In this document: positions 25,089-34,351 of the stretch, piece after piece
Layout: each line of letters opens with the position of its first letter
How positions within the stretch are numbered: the first letter of the stretch is position 1
Source of the DNA: Candidatus Amulumruptor caecigallinarius
GTDB taxonomy: Bacteria; Bacteroidota; Bacteroidia; Bacteroidales; Muribaculaceae
Assembly (NCBI GenBank): GCA_944321825.1
Contig: CALUMU010000020.1
Coordinates: forward strand, 1 to 37,292
Length of the DNA stretch: 37,292 bases
Direction of reading: 5' to 3'
The notes under the pieces: model-generated
Database searches by the model: none
What the model was told of the DNA's origin: nothing
Seen by the model: the letters and a program-made list of their open reading frames with translations, nothing else
Made by a program: the position numbers and the translations under genes

Positions 25089-25620
25089 CATTTAAAGCAA
25101 AGTTATATATGGCATTTATGGGTCAACGGACAGAGGCGGTTGGCGCATCGCAATGCCCTCCGCCCTACTGTTTTCCGCTCCTGCGGAGCTTTTAGAGGGT
25201 AATACAGAGCTTTCCCAGCATGTAGGGATGCACCGCGTTAGCGGTGTGGAGACAATAGCCGTGGGCGAAAGCCCACGGTATCAACGCGTTATCATTTTTA
25301 CGACAACCGCGTAGCGGTTGAACAATCGTTATCACCATCGGGGTTGTTCGACCGATAAACCGATCGGATTATCATGAGGGCATCCATTTTCCGTGGGTTT
25401 CACCCACGTCTATTGTCTTGCATCGCTACGCGATATGTAGACAGTTGCGGAGCCCCGGAGGGGCGAGGGAATAGTAGGGCGGGGCGCAAGCCCCGTTGCA
25501 ATGGCTCACCCCACATAATCAGCCCTGCAAGGGCTGGGCGGCGAAAGGCACGGCCACCGTCGGACAATCCCCTTGTTGCCAACCGCTTTTGTCCGCAGAC
25601 CGGCATTTTGACAAAATTTC
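25089..25620. repeat. Intergenic island of hairpin-forming repeats (island 2)
   Basis: Non-coding stretch of chained inverted repeats related to 1839-2659. Hairpins: GCTCC/GGAGC near 25178-25190; CACCGC/GCGGTG at 25231-25246; CCGTGGGC/GCCCACGG at 25259-25278; CAACCGC/GCGGTTG near 25304-25320; CGTGGGT/ACCCACG near 25391-25408; GCATCGC-TA-GCGAT-type at about 25419. Shared with island 1: the long repeat, the CGCTCCTGCGGAGCTTT block, the CGTGGGT hairpin, and TGTTCGACCGATAAA (25345-25359), which is in island 1 in the opposite orientation (2142-2156). Confidence 0.8.
25445..25599. repeat. Long dispersed repeat, copy B
   Basis: Same orientation as copy A at 2482-2637, with one mismatch in the first 92 or so bases and small differences afterwards (GGGCTGGGCGGCG here, GGGCTGGCGGCG there). 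Both copies end near GTCCGC. Confidence 0.85.
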
Positions 25621-25653
25621 AGCTCATATTCATACTTTTTGTTTGAAACATTT

Positions 25654-25683
25654 GCAAATTAAAAGCATATTGCTTTAATTTGC
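25654..25683. repeat. AT-rich inverted repeat
   Basis: GCAAATTAAAAGCA and TGCTTTAATTTGC form near-perfect arms (one extra A on the left) around a 3-base centre. It lies between the repeat island and the exported hydrolase. It could be a bidirectional terminator or a protein-binding site. Confidence 0.5.
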
Positions 25684-25744
25684 GGTGTATACGTATAGAT
25701 TTGATAGCACTATCATCGTTTTACGAGCAAAAAGTTAGGTTTCT

Positions 25745-25827
25745 ATGAAAAAGATTGTTTTTTGGTTGGCACAGCACCGCAGGGCGACGGCGACAAACTC
25801 ATCGCCGAACTCGCCGTAAGGTTCTGA
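25745..25827 (+). pseudogene. Possible frameshifted remnant of a flavodoxin-like reductase N-terminus
   Basis: ATG at 25745 opens MKKIVF, and after a T-run (25758-25763) a different frame reads LVGTAPQGDGDKLIAEL and ends at 25827. If one T were added, the joined reading resembles the start of NAD(P)H-dependent FMN reductases (pattern MKKIxxLVGSPRKxGN). The rest of such a gene is absent. Sequence between it and the hydrolase at 25891 holds nothing recognisable. Confidence 0.25.
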
Positions 25828-25890
25828 CCGACAACAGCCTTTTAATTTATTTTATTATCCGCTTAACACAATCCTAAAAAGTTTCTCATT

Positions 25891-26553
25891 ATGAAAACAT
25901 TAGCAACAACAATCGTCACATTCATCGCAGCCGCCCTCATGGGGCTCAACGCTTCGGCATATCCCACAGAAGACACCGAAAAGGCCGACAAAGCCATCAT
26001 CGTCATCGACATGCAAAACGACTTCGTCGAGCCCGAGGGAGTCCTCACCGTCGACGGCGCAAAAGCCACAATCCCTGCCATCCAGGACCTCATCAAATAC
26101 GGCCGCGAAAACAAGTGGAAGATAATCTACATCGTGCGCGACCACCGCACCTCCGGCCTTGATGTAGACGCTCCCCGCATCCCCCTCTTCACCGACGGCA
26201 AGCCCGGCTACTGCGTACCCGGCACGTGGGGCAACGCGATTGTCGACGGACTCACCCCCGAAAAGGACGACCTCGTGGTGTCGAAATTCCGCAACAGCGC
26301 CTTCTTCAACACCCAGCTCGACCTGATACTGCGCCGCCTCGGAGTAAAGACCGTCATCCTCGCCGGCACCCAGTACCCCAACTGCGTGCGCGGCACAGCC
26401 AACGATGCCATGAGCTACGACTACGAGACGGTGGTCTGCACCGATGCCTGCTCTGCAAAGACCCCCGAAGTCGCCGAAGCCAACATCTTCGACATGCGCA
26501 ACATGGGCATCAAGTGCATCTCCCTCGACGAAGTGAAGAAAACCTACAAATAA
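25891..26553 (+). CDS. Exported isochorismatase-fold cysteine hydrolase (nicotinamidase-like)
   Basis: 220 aa. Residues 1-23 form a signal peptide ending ASA, unusual for this mostly cytoplasmic family. The catalytic triad of the isochorismatase/nicotinamidase superfamily is visible: D40 in VIDMQNDF, K132 in VVSKFRNSAFF, and C165 in QYPNCVRGTANDA, with the preceding GTQ in place of the usual cis-peptide segment. VPGTWGNAI (about 110-118) is also characteristic. The enzyme would hydrolyse an amide or ester, such as nicotinamide, in the periplasm; the substrate is unproven. It is flanked by the repeat region upstream and purH downstream with a separate promoter. Confidence 0.9.
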   Translation: MKTLATTIVTFIAAALMGLNASAYPTEDTEKADKAIIVIDMQNDFVEPEGVLTVDGAKATIPAIQDLIKYGRENKWKIIYIVRDHRTSGLDVDAPRIPLFTDGKPGYCVPGTWGNAIVDGLTPEKDDLVVSKFRNSAFFNTQLDLILRRLGVKTVILAGTQYPNCVRGTANDAMSYDYETVVCTDACSAKTPEVAEANIFDMRNMGIKCISLDEVKKTYK

Positions 26554-26694
26554 CCTCCATCCTAATATCACTTATTCATGCTGAGTGTCACCTTGCATAT
26601 GGGTGCCACTCCTTTTTTGTCATAAAGATTTCGTAAAGAACGTAAACGCCTAAATTTAGTTGGGAGCGAACGGTTTAATGTGCTTTTTTTTTCG

Positions 26695-26702
26695 TAATTT
26701 TG
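26695..26702 (+). promoter_or_regulatory. Probable -7 promoter element for purH and the elongasome genes
   Basis: TAATTTTG followed by CGC, 72 bp before the purH start codon. It fits the Bacteroidetes consensus; the -33 position reads TTTA. Confidence 0.5.
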
Positions 26703-26774
26703 CGCTCTAAAAGCAAGCTGGAGCATAGCTCCCACAGCATAATCTCAATATCCCCCATATACCCCGTATACCCA

Positions 26775-28307
26775 ATGTCGGACATCAAGAAAATCAAGAC
26801 CGCTCTCATTTCAGTGTATCACAAGGATGGACTGGACGAGATCCTGTCGCTGCTCAACCGCGACGGTGTAAAATTTCTCTCTACCGGAGGCACCAAGGAC
26901 TTCATCGAATCGCTCGGCTACGAATGTCAGGCCGTAGAAGCCCTCACAGGCTACCCGTCGATACTCGGCGGACGCGTCAAGACGCTCCACCCGAAAGTGT
27001 TCGGCGGCATACTCAACCGCCGCGACAACGAAGGCGACCGCCAGCAGATAGCCCAATACGACATCCCCGAGATCGACCTCGTCATCGTCGACCTCTACCC
27101 CTTCGCCGCCACAGTGGCATCCGGCGCATCCGACGCTGACATCATCGAGAAAATCGACATAGGCGGCATATCGCTCATCCGCGGAGCCGCCAAAAACTAT
27201 AAGGACGTGGTCATCGTGGCATCCAAAGCGCAGTACGGCATACTCGCCGACATGCTCAAGGAGCACGGTGCCGAATCATCGCTCGAAGAGCGTCGTCTCT
27301 TGGCCCGCGATGCCTTCATGGTATCGAGCGGCTACGATACAGACATATTCAACTATTTCGACGGCAACGGTGAACCCTCTGCCCTCCGCATAGCCCTTGA
27401 CCACGCCAAGCCGATGCGCTACGGCGAAAATCCCCACCAGAAAGGCCTCTTCTTCGGCGATTTCGATGCCATGTTCTCACAGCTCCACGGCAAGGAGATA
27501 AGCTACAACAACCTCCTCGACATCGACGCTGCCGTAGCCCTTATGGCCGAATTTGACGGAGCAAAACCCACATTCGCCGTACTCAAGCACAACAACGCCT
27601 GCGGAGTGGCCACACGCCCAACAGTACTCCAGGCTTGGACCGACGCTCTCGCCGGCGACCCCGTATCGGCTTTCGGCGGAGTGCTCATCTCCAACACCCC
27701 CATCGACGAAGCCACAGCCGACGAAATCAACAAAATCTTCTTCGAGGTCATCATCGCCCCCGCCTATTCCGACGAGGCACTCAAGGTGCTCGAGCAGAAG
27801 AAAAACCGCATAATCCTCGTCAAGAAACCCGTGCCACTACCCCCCGTGCAGTTCCGCTCCACCCTCAACGGAGCCCTGTTGCAGGAGCGTGACACAAAAA
27901 TCGAAACCCCTGCCGAACTCAAGCAGGTAACACGCAAGGCCGTCACCGACCAGCAGGTCAGCGACCTCCTGTTTGCCAACAAGATAGTCAAGCAGAGCAA
28001 GAGCAACGCCATAGTGCTCGCCAAGGGCGACATGCTCTTAGCAAGCGGCATCGGCCAGACATCGCGTGTGGACGCTCTGCGCCAGGCCATAGCCAAGGCT
28101 CAGTCGTTCGGCCACGACCTCAACGGCGCAGTGATGGCTTCGGATGCCTTCTTCCCATTTGCTGACTGTGTGGAGATAGCCCACGAAGCCGGCATCACAG
28201 CCGTGATACACCCCGGAGGCTCCATACGCGACAACGATTCCGTCGAATACTGCGATGCTCACGACATGGCCATGGTGACCACCGGCTTCCGTCATTTCAA
28301 ACACTAA
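26775..28307 (+). CDS. purH: Bifunctional AICAR transformylase / IMP cyclohydrolase
   Basis: Last two steps of purine synthesis: formylation of AICAR with 10-formyltetrahydrofolate, then ring closure to IMP. The start at 26775 ([20 protein letters not shown]) gives 510 aa, the family length; 25 upstream in-frame codons lack homology. The IMP cyclohydrolase domain has [29 protein letters not shown] and NLYPF-type DLYPFAATV. The transformylase domain has [20 protein letters not shown] (catalytic histidine) and [17 protein letters not shown] near the end. mreB follows after 51 bp, and the purH-mreBCD-mrdA-rodA arrangement is typical of Bacteroidales. Confidence 0.98.
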   Translation: MSDIKKIKTALISVYHKDGLDEILSLLNRDGVKFLSTGGTKDFIESLGYECQAVEALTGYPSILGGRVKTLHPKVFGGILNRRDNEGDRQQIAQYDIPEIDLVIVDLYPFAATVASGASDADIIEKIDIGGISLIRGAAKNYKDVVIVASKAQYGILADMLKEHGAESSLEERRLLARDAFMVSSGYDTDIFNYFDGNGEPSALRIALDHAKPMRYGENPHQKGLFFGDFDAMFSQLHGKEISYNNLLDIDAAVALMAEFDGAKPTFAVLKHNNACGVATRPTVLQAWTDALAGDPVSAFGGVLISNTPIDEATADEINKIFFEVIIAPAYSDEALKVLEQKKNRIILVKKPVPLPPVQFRSTLNGALLQERDTKIETPAELKQVTRKAVTDQQVSDLLFANKIVKQSKSNAIVLAKGDMLLASGIGQTSRVDALRQAIAKAQSFGHDLNGAVMASDAFFPFADCVEIAHEAGITAVIHPGGSIRDNDSVEYCDAHDMAMVTTGFRHFKH

Positions 28308-28358
28308 CACCCCTCCAATCACATACGTAAGTCCCCAAAAAAACACACATATTTTACT

Positions 28359-29378
28359 ATGGGTCTGTTTTCATTAACAAAAGAAATAGCGATAGACCTC
28401 GGCACCGCCAACACGATTATAATCCACAATGACAAAATCGTCATCGACGAGCCCTCTATCGTAGCACGCGATGTCCGCACCGGCAAGCTCATAGCCGTCG
28501 GCAAAGAAGCCCAGCAGATGCAGGGCAAGGAACACGAAGGCATCCGCACAGTGCGCCCCCTGCGCAAAGGTGTCATCGCCGACTTCGACGCCGCCGAACT
28601 CATGATACGCGGCCTCGTCAAGAAGGCCAGCTCCAAGAGCAACTGGTTCCAGCCCTCCATGCGCATGGTCGTAGGCATCCCTTCAGGCTCTACCGAAGTG
28701 GAAATCCGCGCCGTGCGTGACTCCAGCGAACACGCCGGTGGGCGCGACGTGTACATGATATACGAGCCGATGGCTGCCGCCCTCGGCATCGGCCTCGATG
28801 TCGTGGCCCCCGAAGGCAACATGATCGTCGACATAGGCGGCGGCACCACCGAGATCGCCGTCATATCGCTCGGTGGCATCGTCAGCAACAAGAGCATCCA
28901 GATAGCCGGCGACGACCTCACAAGCGACATCATGGAGCACATGCGCCGCGTCCACAATGTCAAAGTGGGCGAACGCACTGCCGAACTCATCAAGATGAAC
29001 GTAGGCGCAGCACTCCTCGAGCTCGACAATCCCCCGGAGGACTACATAGTCCACGGCCCCAACATCATGACCTCGCTCCCGATGGAAGTGCCCGTAAGCT
29101 ATCAGGAGATAAGCCACTCCATCGAGAAGTCGATCAGCAAGATAGAGGCAGCCGTGCTCAGCGCATTGGAGCAGACCCCGCCCGAACTCTACGCCGACAT
29201 CGTCCGCAACGGCATATACCTCGCCGGCGGCGGCGCACTCCTGCGCGGCCTCGACAAGCGTCTGACCGACAAGATCGGCATCCAGTTCCACGTGGCCGAA
29301 GATCCGCTCCTCGCCGTAGCTCGCGGCACAGGCGTGGCCCTCAAGAACACCGAGAAGTTCAACTTCCTTATCCGATAA
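28359..29378 (+). CDS. mreB: Rod shape-determining protein MreB
   Basis: Actin-like cytoskeletal ATPase that positions the elongation machinery under the inner membrane. The 339 aa product carries the actin-superfamily motifs: phosphate 1 IAIDLGTANT (10-19), phosphate 2 MIVDIGGGTTEIAV (about 151-164), connect region VGERTAELIK, and adenosine motif GIYLAGGGALLRG (about 286-298). The amphipathic N-terminus MGLFSLTKEI fits membrane association. Length is normal. It is followed by mreC after 20 bp, in an operon running to rodA. Confidence 0.98.
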   Translation: MGLFSLTKEIAIDLGTANTIIIHNDKIVIDEPSIVARDVRTGKLIAVGKEAQQMQGKEHEGIRTVRPLRKGVIADFDAAELMIRGLVKKASSKSNWFQPSMRMVVGIPSGSTEVEIRAVRDSSEHAGGRDVYMIYEPMAAALGIGLDVVAPEGNMIVDIGGGTTEIAVISLGGIVSNKSIQIAGDDLTSDIMEHMRRVHNVKVGERTAELIKMNVGAALLELDNPPEDYIVHGPNIMTSLPMEVPVSYQEISHSIEKSISKIEAAVLSALEQTPPELYADIVRNGIYLAGGGALLRGLDKRLTDKIGIQFHVAEDPLLAVARGTGVALKNTEKFNFLIR

Positions 29379-29398
29379 GCCTTCAGAGTCACTAACGG

Positions 29399-30271
29399 GT
29401 GCGCAATCTTCTCGACTTCTTCATCCGTCACATCGTCTGGTTAATATTCGCTTTCTACGTCATAGCGAGCTGCGCCCTGCTCTTTTCGCGCAACCCCTAC
29501 CAGCACCACGTCTACCTGTCATCGGCAGGTAGCGTGGCTTCAAGCGTATACCGCGCCGCCAGTTCGGTGACATCCTATTTCGGACTCCGTGACATCAACG
29601 AAGACCTCCAGCGTCGCAATGCCGAACTCGAAAAGGAGGTGCTGCAGCTGCGCCACGAGCTGACAGGGTTCCGCGAACGCGAATATGCCGACTCTATGAC
29701 AGTCGACCCCTCGCTCGCCCGTTACGACTTCATCGTAGCGCACGTAATCAACAATACCATAGCACGTCCCCACAACTACATCACCATCGAAAAAGGGTCG
29801 CTCGACGGCATACGCCCTGAGATGGGTGTCGTGGACCAGAACGGCGTGGTAGGTATAGTCAACATCGTAGGTCCGCACACGGCACGCGTCATCTCTCTGC
29901 TCAACCCCCACCTGCGCCTGTCGGCCAAAGTCAAAGGCAGCCAGCAGCTCGGTTCGCTCATCTGGAAAGGCCGGGACTCGCGCCATGCAGTGCTCGAAGA
30001 GCTGCCGCGCCACGCCAAATTCCACCGTGGCGACACCATAGTCACCAGCGGCTTCTCCTCGGCTTTCCCCGAAGGTGTGCCCATAGGACGCATCGTCAGT
30101 GCCGTCCGTGAGCGCGACGACAACTTCTATTCCCTCAACGTGGAGCTGTTCACCGACTTCTCCACCCTCTCCACTGTCAGGGTCATCGACGACCGCATGG
30201 CCGACGAACTCCGCGAAGTGGAGAAGCCCATCGACCCCGACGAAGACGCCGGCATACAAAAAGCGCAGTAG
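29399..30271 (+). CDS. mreC: Rod shape-determining protein MreC
   Basis: Bitopic inner-membrane protein linking MreB to the periplasmic synthases. It begins with a GTG codon, 20 bp after mreB. The 290 aa chain has a membrane segment at about 10-27, a coiled coil (DLQRRNAELEKEVLQLRHEL, about 64-83), then the beta-rich periplasmic domain with YITIEKGSLDGIRPEMGVV and DTIVTSGFSSAFPEGVPIG. The last motif is a strong MreC signature. The C-terminus is acidic. mreD begins 42 bp downstream. Confidence 0.95.
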   Translation: MRNLLDFFIRHIVWLIFAFYVIASCALLFSRNPYQHHVYLSSAGSVASSVYRAASSVTSYFGLRDINEDLQRRNAELEKEVLQLRHELTGFREREYADSMTVDPSLARYDFIVAHVINNTIARPHNYITIEKGSLDGIRPEMGVVDQNGVVGIVNIVGPHTARVISLLNPHLRLSAKVKGSQQLGSLIWKGRDSRHAVLEELPRHAKFHRGDTIVTSGFSSAFPEGVPIGRIVSAVRERDDNFYSLNVELFTDFSTLSTVRVIDDRMADELREVEKPIDPDEDAGIQKAQ

Positions 30272-30313
30272 CCTTCATCTCCGGCAGCCCACTTCATCCT
30301 GCCACCCCACAGT

Positions 30314-30835
30314 ATGATACGTACATTTGTCAAATTCCTGATATTTTCCATAGCCCTCGTGCTGCTCCAGGCCACGGTGTTCAACCACATCTGCCTGTTC
30401 AACGTGGCCGTACCTATGGCATTTATCTACGTCATACTGCGTCTGCCCATCACAATGAACGTCGGATGGGTACTCACCGTGGGCTTCCTGCTCGGGCTGT
30501 CGGTCGACATCTTTTCCGACACGCAGGGGATGAACGCGCTTGCGTGTACCCTCCTCGCCATGCTGCGCAAGCCCGTGTTCACCCTTTATTTCCCCCGCGA
30601 GGACGAAATCGGCAACCCTGAGCCGACCATCTCCTCTCTCGGAGCGGTAGTGTTCATCAAATACGACCTGACGATGTCGCTGCTCTACTGCTTCATGATA
30701 TTCCTCATCGAGGCGTTCACGTTCCTCAACCCGCTGCTGCTCGTGCTACGCATACTCTGCAGCACAGTGCTGACCACTCTGCTCATCCTGGCTATAGACA
30801 GCCTCACTGTCAAACGGTATGCGAAAAGACTATAA
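30314..30835 (+). CDS. mreD: Rod shape-determining protein MreD
   Basis: 173 aa integral membrane protein with about five or six hydrophobic helices (about 5-24, 30-45, 50-70, 100-120, 125-160). It contains LPITMNVGWVLTVGFLLGLS followed by VDIFSDTQGMNA, matching the conserved GLxxD region of MreD. It acts with MreC in organising lateral wall synthesis. Its 3' end overlaps the mrdA start by 17 bp, so translation is coupled. Confidence 0.93.
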   Translation: MIRTFVKFLIFSIALVLLQATVFNHICLFNVAVPMAFIYVILRLPITMNVGWVLTVGFLLGLSVDIFSDTQGMNALACTLLAMLRKPVFTLYFPREDEIGNPEPTISSLGAVVFIKYDLTMSLLYCFMIFLIEAFTFLNPLLLVLRILCSTVLTTLLILAIDSLTVKRYAKRL

Positions 30836-32672
30836 CCTCGAGAAGCGCAAATACGTCATAGGCGGCTTTATCTTCGTCATCGTCCTTATCTACATCTTCC
30901 GCCTCGTCGACCTCCAGATTCTCGAAACGAAATACAAGGACTCGGCCGAAAGCAACGCTTTCCTGCGCAAGGCCATCTACCCCTCGCGTGGCATAATCTA
31001 TGACCGCGACGGGCGGCTGGTGGTCTACAACCAGCCTTCCTACGATATCATGCTCATCCCAAAGGATGTGCAGCCTTTTGACACGCTCGACCTCTGCCGC
31101 ACACTCGGCATCACCAAGGAGGCATTGCTCGAACGCTTCGCCGACATGCGCCGCAAGGTCGGCTATTCAAAATACTCCCCTCAGACGCTCATGACCCACC
31201 TCGCCCCGGAGGAATATGGCCGTCTACAGGAGAAGCTCTACCGTTTCCCCGGCTTCTACGTCCAGAAACGCATACTCCGCGCGTATAACTACGACGTGGC
31301 TGGAAACGTCCTCGGCAACATCCGCGAAGTCTCGCAGTCCGACATGGAGAAAGACCCGTATTACACACGCGGCGACTACACCGGCGACCTCGGAGTAGAG
31401 AAGAGCTACGAGAAATTCCTGCGCGGAGCCAAGGGCGTGGAAGTCCTCATGCGCGATGCACATGGCAAAATCCAGGGTCGCTACGAGGACGGCGCGCTCG
31501 ACCGCCCCTCCATCCCAGGTAAGGACCTGACGCTCAGCCTCGACATAGAGCTGCAACAATATGCCGAATCGCTGATGGTCAACAAAATCGGCGCAGTCGT
31601 GGCAATCGAGCCAGCCACGGGCGAAATACTCTGCCTGGTATCGTCCCCTACCTACAAGCCCTCCACCATGGTGGGACGGCAGAGGGGCAAAAGCTACGCG
31701 GCTCTGATAAAGGACCCCTACAAACCGCTCTTTGACCGCGCCATACAAGGTACATACCCTCCAGGCTCAACATTCAAGCCCTCCCAAGGTCTAATCTTCC
31801 TCCAGGAAGGCATCATAGACCTCAACACGCAGTACCCATGCCACCACGGATACATCAACGGCGGCCTGCGTGTCGGATGCCACGCCCACGGCTCTCCCCT
31901 GCCGCTGCTGCCGGCACTCCAGACTTCGTGCAACGCATTCTTCTGCTGGGGATTCAAGAACATGATTGACAAGCGCAGCCAGTTCGGCTCGTCGGCCAAA
32001 GCTTTCGAAGTGTGGAAAACGCACCTCGTCGAACTCGGCTATGGATACAAGCTCGGTGTGGACCTCCCCAACGAGTCACGCGGCTTCATACCCAACGCCA
32101 AATTCTACAACAAGGTCTATGGCGAGGACCACTGGAGCGGCAACACCATCATATCCGTCTCCATCGGACAGGGCGAAATCCTCGCCACTCCCCTGCAGAT
32201 AGCCAATTTCTGCGCCACCATCGCCAACCGGGGCTACTACATCACGCCCCACGTGGTCAAATCTATCAAAGACACCGTATACACCGACTCGACCATCGTC
32301 AAGCACATCCCCGACATCGACCGCCGCCACTTCGAGGCCGTGGCCGAGGGTATGCGTATGGCAGTCACAGGCGGCACATGCCGCCGTGCCGCGCTCCCCG
32401 ACATAGAGGTCTGCGGCAAGACGGGTACAGCGCAGAACCCCCACGGCAAGGACCACTCGGCTTTCATGGGTTTCGCCCCCTACCACGACCCCAAAATCGC
32501 CGTCTGCGTTTATGTCGAAAACGGAGGGTGGGGTGCGACATACGGTGTGCCCATCGGCAGTCTCGTCATGGAGAAATACCTCAAACGCACCATCTCCCCA
32601 GACCGTAAGCCCATGGAGGAAAGCATGATCAACAGCAACAGCATCATATACAGTGGAGTCAAAAAACACTAA
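30819..32672 (+). CDS. mrdA: Penicillin-binding protein 2 (peptidoglycan transpeptidase)
   Basis: Class B PBP of the elongasome that cross-links peptidoglycan made by RodA. The 617 aa chain has an N-terminal membrane anchor (about 11-30), a pedestal domain with YPSRGIIYDRDGRLVVYNQP, and the transpeptidase domain. The serine motif is STFK at 317-320 (context PPGSTFKPS), SxN is S370-C-N372, and KTG is at 534-536 (CGKTGTAQNP). All three active-site motifs are intact. It overlaps mreD by 17 bp and rodA by 20 bp. The C-terminal 20 residues are Ser/Asn-rich. Confidence 0.97.
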   Translation: MRKDYNLEKRKYVIGGFIFVIVLIYIFRLVDLQILETKYKDSAESNAFLRKAIYPSRGIIYDRDGRLVVYNQPSYDIMLIPKDVQPFDTLDLCRTLGITKEALLERFADMRRKVGYSKYSPQTLMTHLAPEEYGRLQEKLYRFPGFYVQKRILRAYNYDVAGNVLGNIREVSQSDMEKDPYYTRGDYTGDLGVEKSYEKFLRGAKGVEVLMRDAHGKIQGRYEDGALDRPSIPGKDLTLSLDIELQQYAESLMVNKIGAVVAIEPATGEILCLVSSPTYKPSTMVGRQRGKSYAALIKDPYKPLFDRAIQGTYPPGSTFKPSQGLIFLQEGIIDLNTQYPCHHGYINGGLRVGCHAHGSPLPLLPALQTSCNAFFCWGFKNMIDKRSQFGSSAKAFEVWKTHLVELGYGYKLGVDLPNESRGFIPNAKFYNKVYGEDHWSGNTIISVSIGQGEILATPLQIANFCATIANRGYYITPHVVKSIKDTVYTDSTIVKHIPDIDRRHFEAVAEGMRMAVTGGTCRRAALPDIEVCGKTGTAQNPHGKDHSAFMGFAPYHDPKIAVCVYVENGGWGATYGVPIGSLVMEKYLKRTISPDRKPMEESMINSNSIIYSGVKKH

Positions 32673-34116
32673 CCCGCTTCGTTACATCGACTGGTTCACG
32701 GTCGCGCTCGTGCTGGTGCTCGTATGCACCGGCGCGGTGTGCATCTATGCCGCAAGCTACGACTTCGACCACGCCAACATATTCTCGTTCGAGGAATTTT
32801 CGGGCAAACAGTTCCTATGGATAGGGCTTGCCAGCGTCTTGGGACTGACTCTGCTGCTGATAGACCCCCGTTTCTACGAGACATACGCCTTCCCTATCTA
32901 CATAGCCATGCTGGGGCTGCTTGTCCTGACCATATTCATCGCACCCAACATCAAGGGGTCGCACTCGTGGATAGTCCTCGGCCCTGTCAGCCTGCAGCCT
33001 GCTGAGTTTTCCAAATGCGCCACAGCGTTGGCTCTGGCAAAGTTGTTCAGCGCCTATAACTTCACGCTTTCAGCCTCCCGCAAAAACTATGTCAAGGCCC
33101 TGACCATCATCCTCCTGCCCGTATTGCTCATATTCGCGCAAAACGAGACCGGCTCGGCCCTTATCTACTTCTCCCTCTTCTTTGTCCTCTACCGCGAGGG
33201 CATGAGCGGATTGGTGCTGCTGGCGGCTCTCGGTGCAGTGGTGTTTTTCGTAGTCGCGCTCAAATTCGCCGAACCGGCCATGTTTACCGGGGTCACGCAG
33301 GGGCAGGTGGCTGTGTTCGTCATGCTGATGATTATCATGGTCGCCATGCTCGCCATATACTGTAAGCACATGGAAGGAGCCCGCAACGTGCTCCTCTGGT
33401 ACGCCGGCACAGCCGTCACCGCCCTCGTGCTGCACTACTGCGGCGTGACGGTCAACGGTATGCTGTACTTCATCGGCGTTCTCGCCGTGGCATGTATTTA
33501 CACCCTGTTTCTTGCATTCCGTGGACCTGTGAAAAAACTCATCATAACTGCAGCAGCCGTTGTCACAGGTATCGTATTCCTGTTTTCGGTCAACTACGTA
33601 TTTGAAAACGTACTCCAACCCCACCAGAAACAGCGAATCCTCGTCAGCCTCGGCATCGAGGAAGATCTCAAGGCCGCCGGCTACAACGTCAACCAGTCCA
33701 AAATCGCCATAGGCTCGGGCGGACTCGCCGGCAAGGGATTCCTCAACGGCACCCAGACAAAGCTTAAATTCGTACCCGAGCAACACACCGACTTCATATT
33801 CTGCACCATAGGCGAGGAGTACGGCCTGATAGGATCCGCAACGGTCTTGCTGCTGTTCCTCACACTGATTCTGCGCATCATATCCATAGCCGAGAGGCAA
33901 CCCTCCACCTTCGGCCGCGTTTACGCCTACTGCGTGGCATCCTACCTTATATTGCATCTGTGCATCAATGTCGGCATGGTCATAGGCCTGTGCCCGGTCA
34001 TAGGCATCCCTCTGCCATTCTTCAGCTACGGAGGCTCCTCGCTATGGGGATTCACAATCCTGATTTTCATCCTCCTCAGCATCGATGCACGCCGCCGCGA
34101 ACATCCCAGCTCCTGA
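32653..34116 (+). CDS. rodA: Rod shape-determining protein RodA (SEDS glycosyltransferase)
   Basis: SEDS-family peptidoglycan polymerase that works with PBP2. Translation starts at GTG 32653, inside the end of mrdA. The 487 aa chain has at least ten membrane helices. Signatures: SLQPAEFSKCATALALA (about 114-130), FAQNETGSALIYF (about 156-168), GSGGLAGKGFLNGTQTKLKF, VPEQHTDFIFCTIGEEYGLIG and GIPLPFFSYGGSSLWGF. The segment about residues 185-320 adds extra helices between the conserved blocks, making it longer than the E. coli protein (about 370 aa), as is usual in this group. No terminator is obvious in the 235 bp before the amylase gene. Confidence 0.96.
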   Translation: MESKNTNPLRYIDWFTVALVLVLVCTGAVCIYAASYDFDHANIFSFEEFSGKQFLWIGLASVLGLTLLLIDPRFYETYAFPIYIAMLGLLVLTIFIAPNIKGSHSWIVLGPVSLQPAEFSKCATALALAKLFSAYNFTLSASRKNYVKALTIILLPVLLIFAQNETGSALIYFSLFFVLYREGMSGLVLLAALGAVVFFVVALKFAEPAMFTGVTQGQVAVFVMLMIIMVAMLAIYCKHMEGARNVLLWYAGTAVTALVLHYCGVTVNGMLYFIGVLAVACIYTLFLAFRGPVKKLIITAAAVVTGIVFLFSVNYVFENVLQPHQKQRILVSLGIEEDLKAAGYNVNQSKIAIGSGGLAGKGFLNGTQTKLKFVPEQHTDFIFCTIGEEYGLIGSATVLLLFLTLILRIISIAERQPSTFGRVYAYCVASYLILHLCINVGMVIGLCPVIGIPLPFFSYGGSSLWGFTILIFILLSIDARRREHPSS

Positions 34117-34279
34117 CACCCACCCATATAAAACTTAAATCGCATAACTCTTACAAGACTTATCTGGTTTATAAGCCCTTAATGTCCTTACCCTGCCCCA
34201 CATTTTGCAAAAAAAACTAAATTTATCCTAAAATCATATATCCTCCTCCAAAGTCCACTTTCATCCCCAAAATTTGCAG

Positions 34280-34287
34280 TAACTTTG
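34280..34287 (+). promoter_or_regulatory. Probable -7 promoter element for the amylase gene
   Basis: TAACTTTG followed by CA, 64 bp before the start codon at 34352. No -33 TTTG at the right distance. Confidence 0.55.
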
Positions 34288-34351
34288 CAGACAGCATCTT
34301 TATATAATCCTTTTTTTTGCAAAACTTATCTTTCATATCCACTTTCATGCT

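Noticed and set aside
33070-33957. 295-codon open frame on the minus strand
   Set aside because: Antisense of rodA; charged, low-complexity product without recognisable domains.
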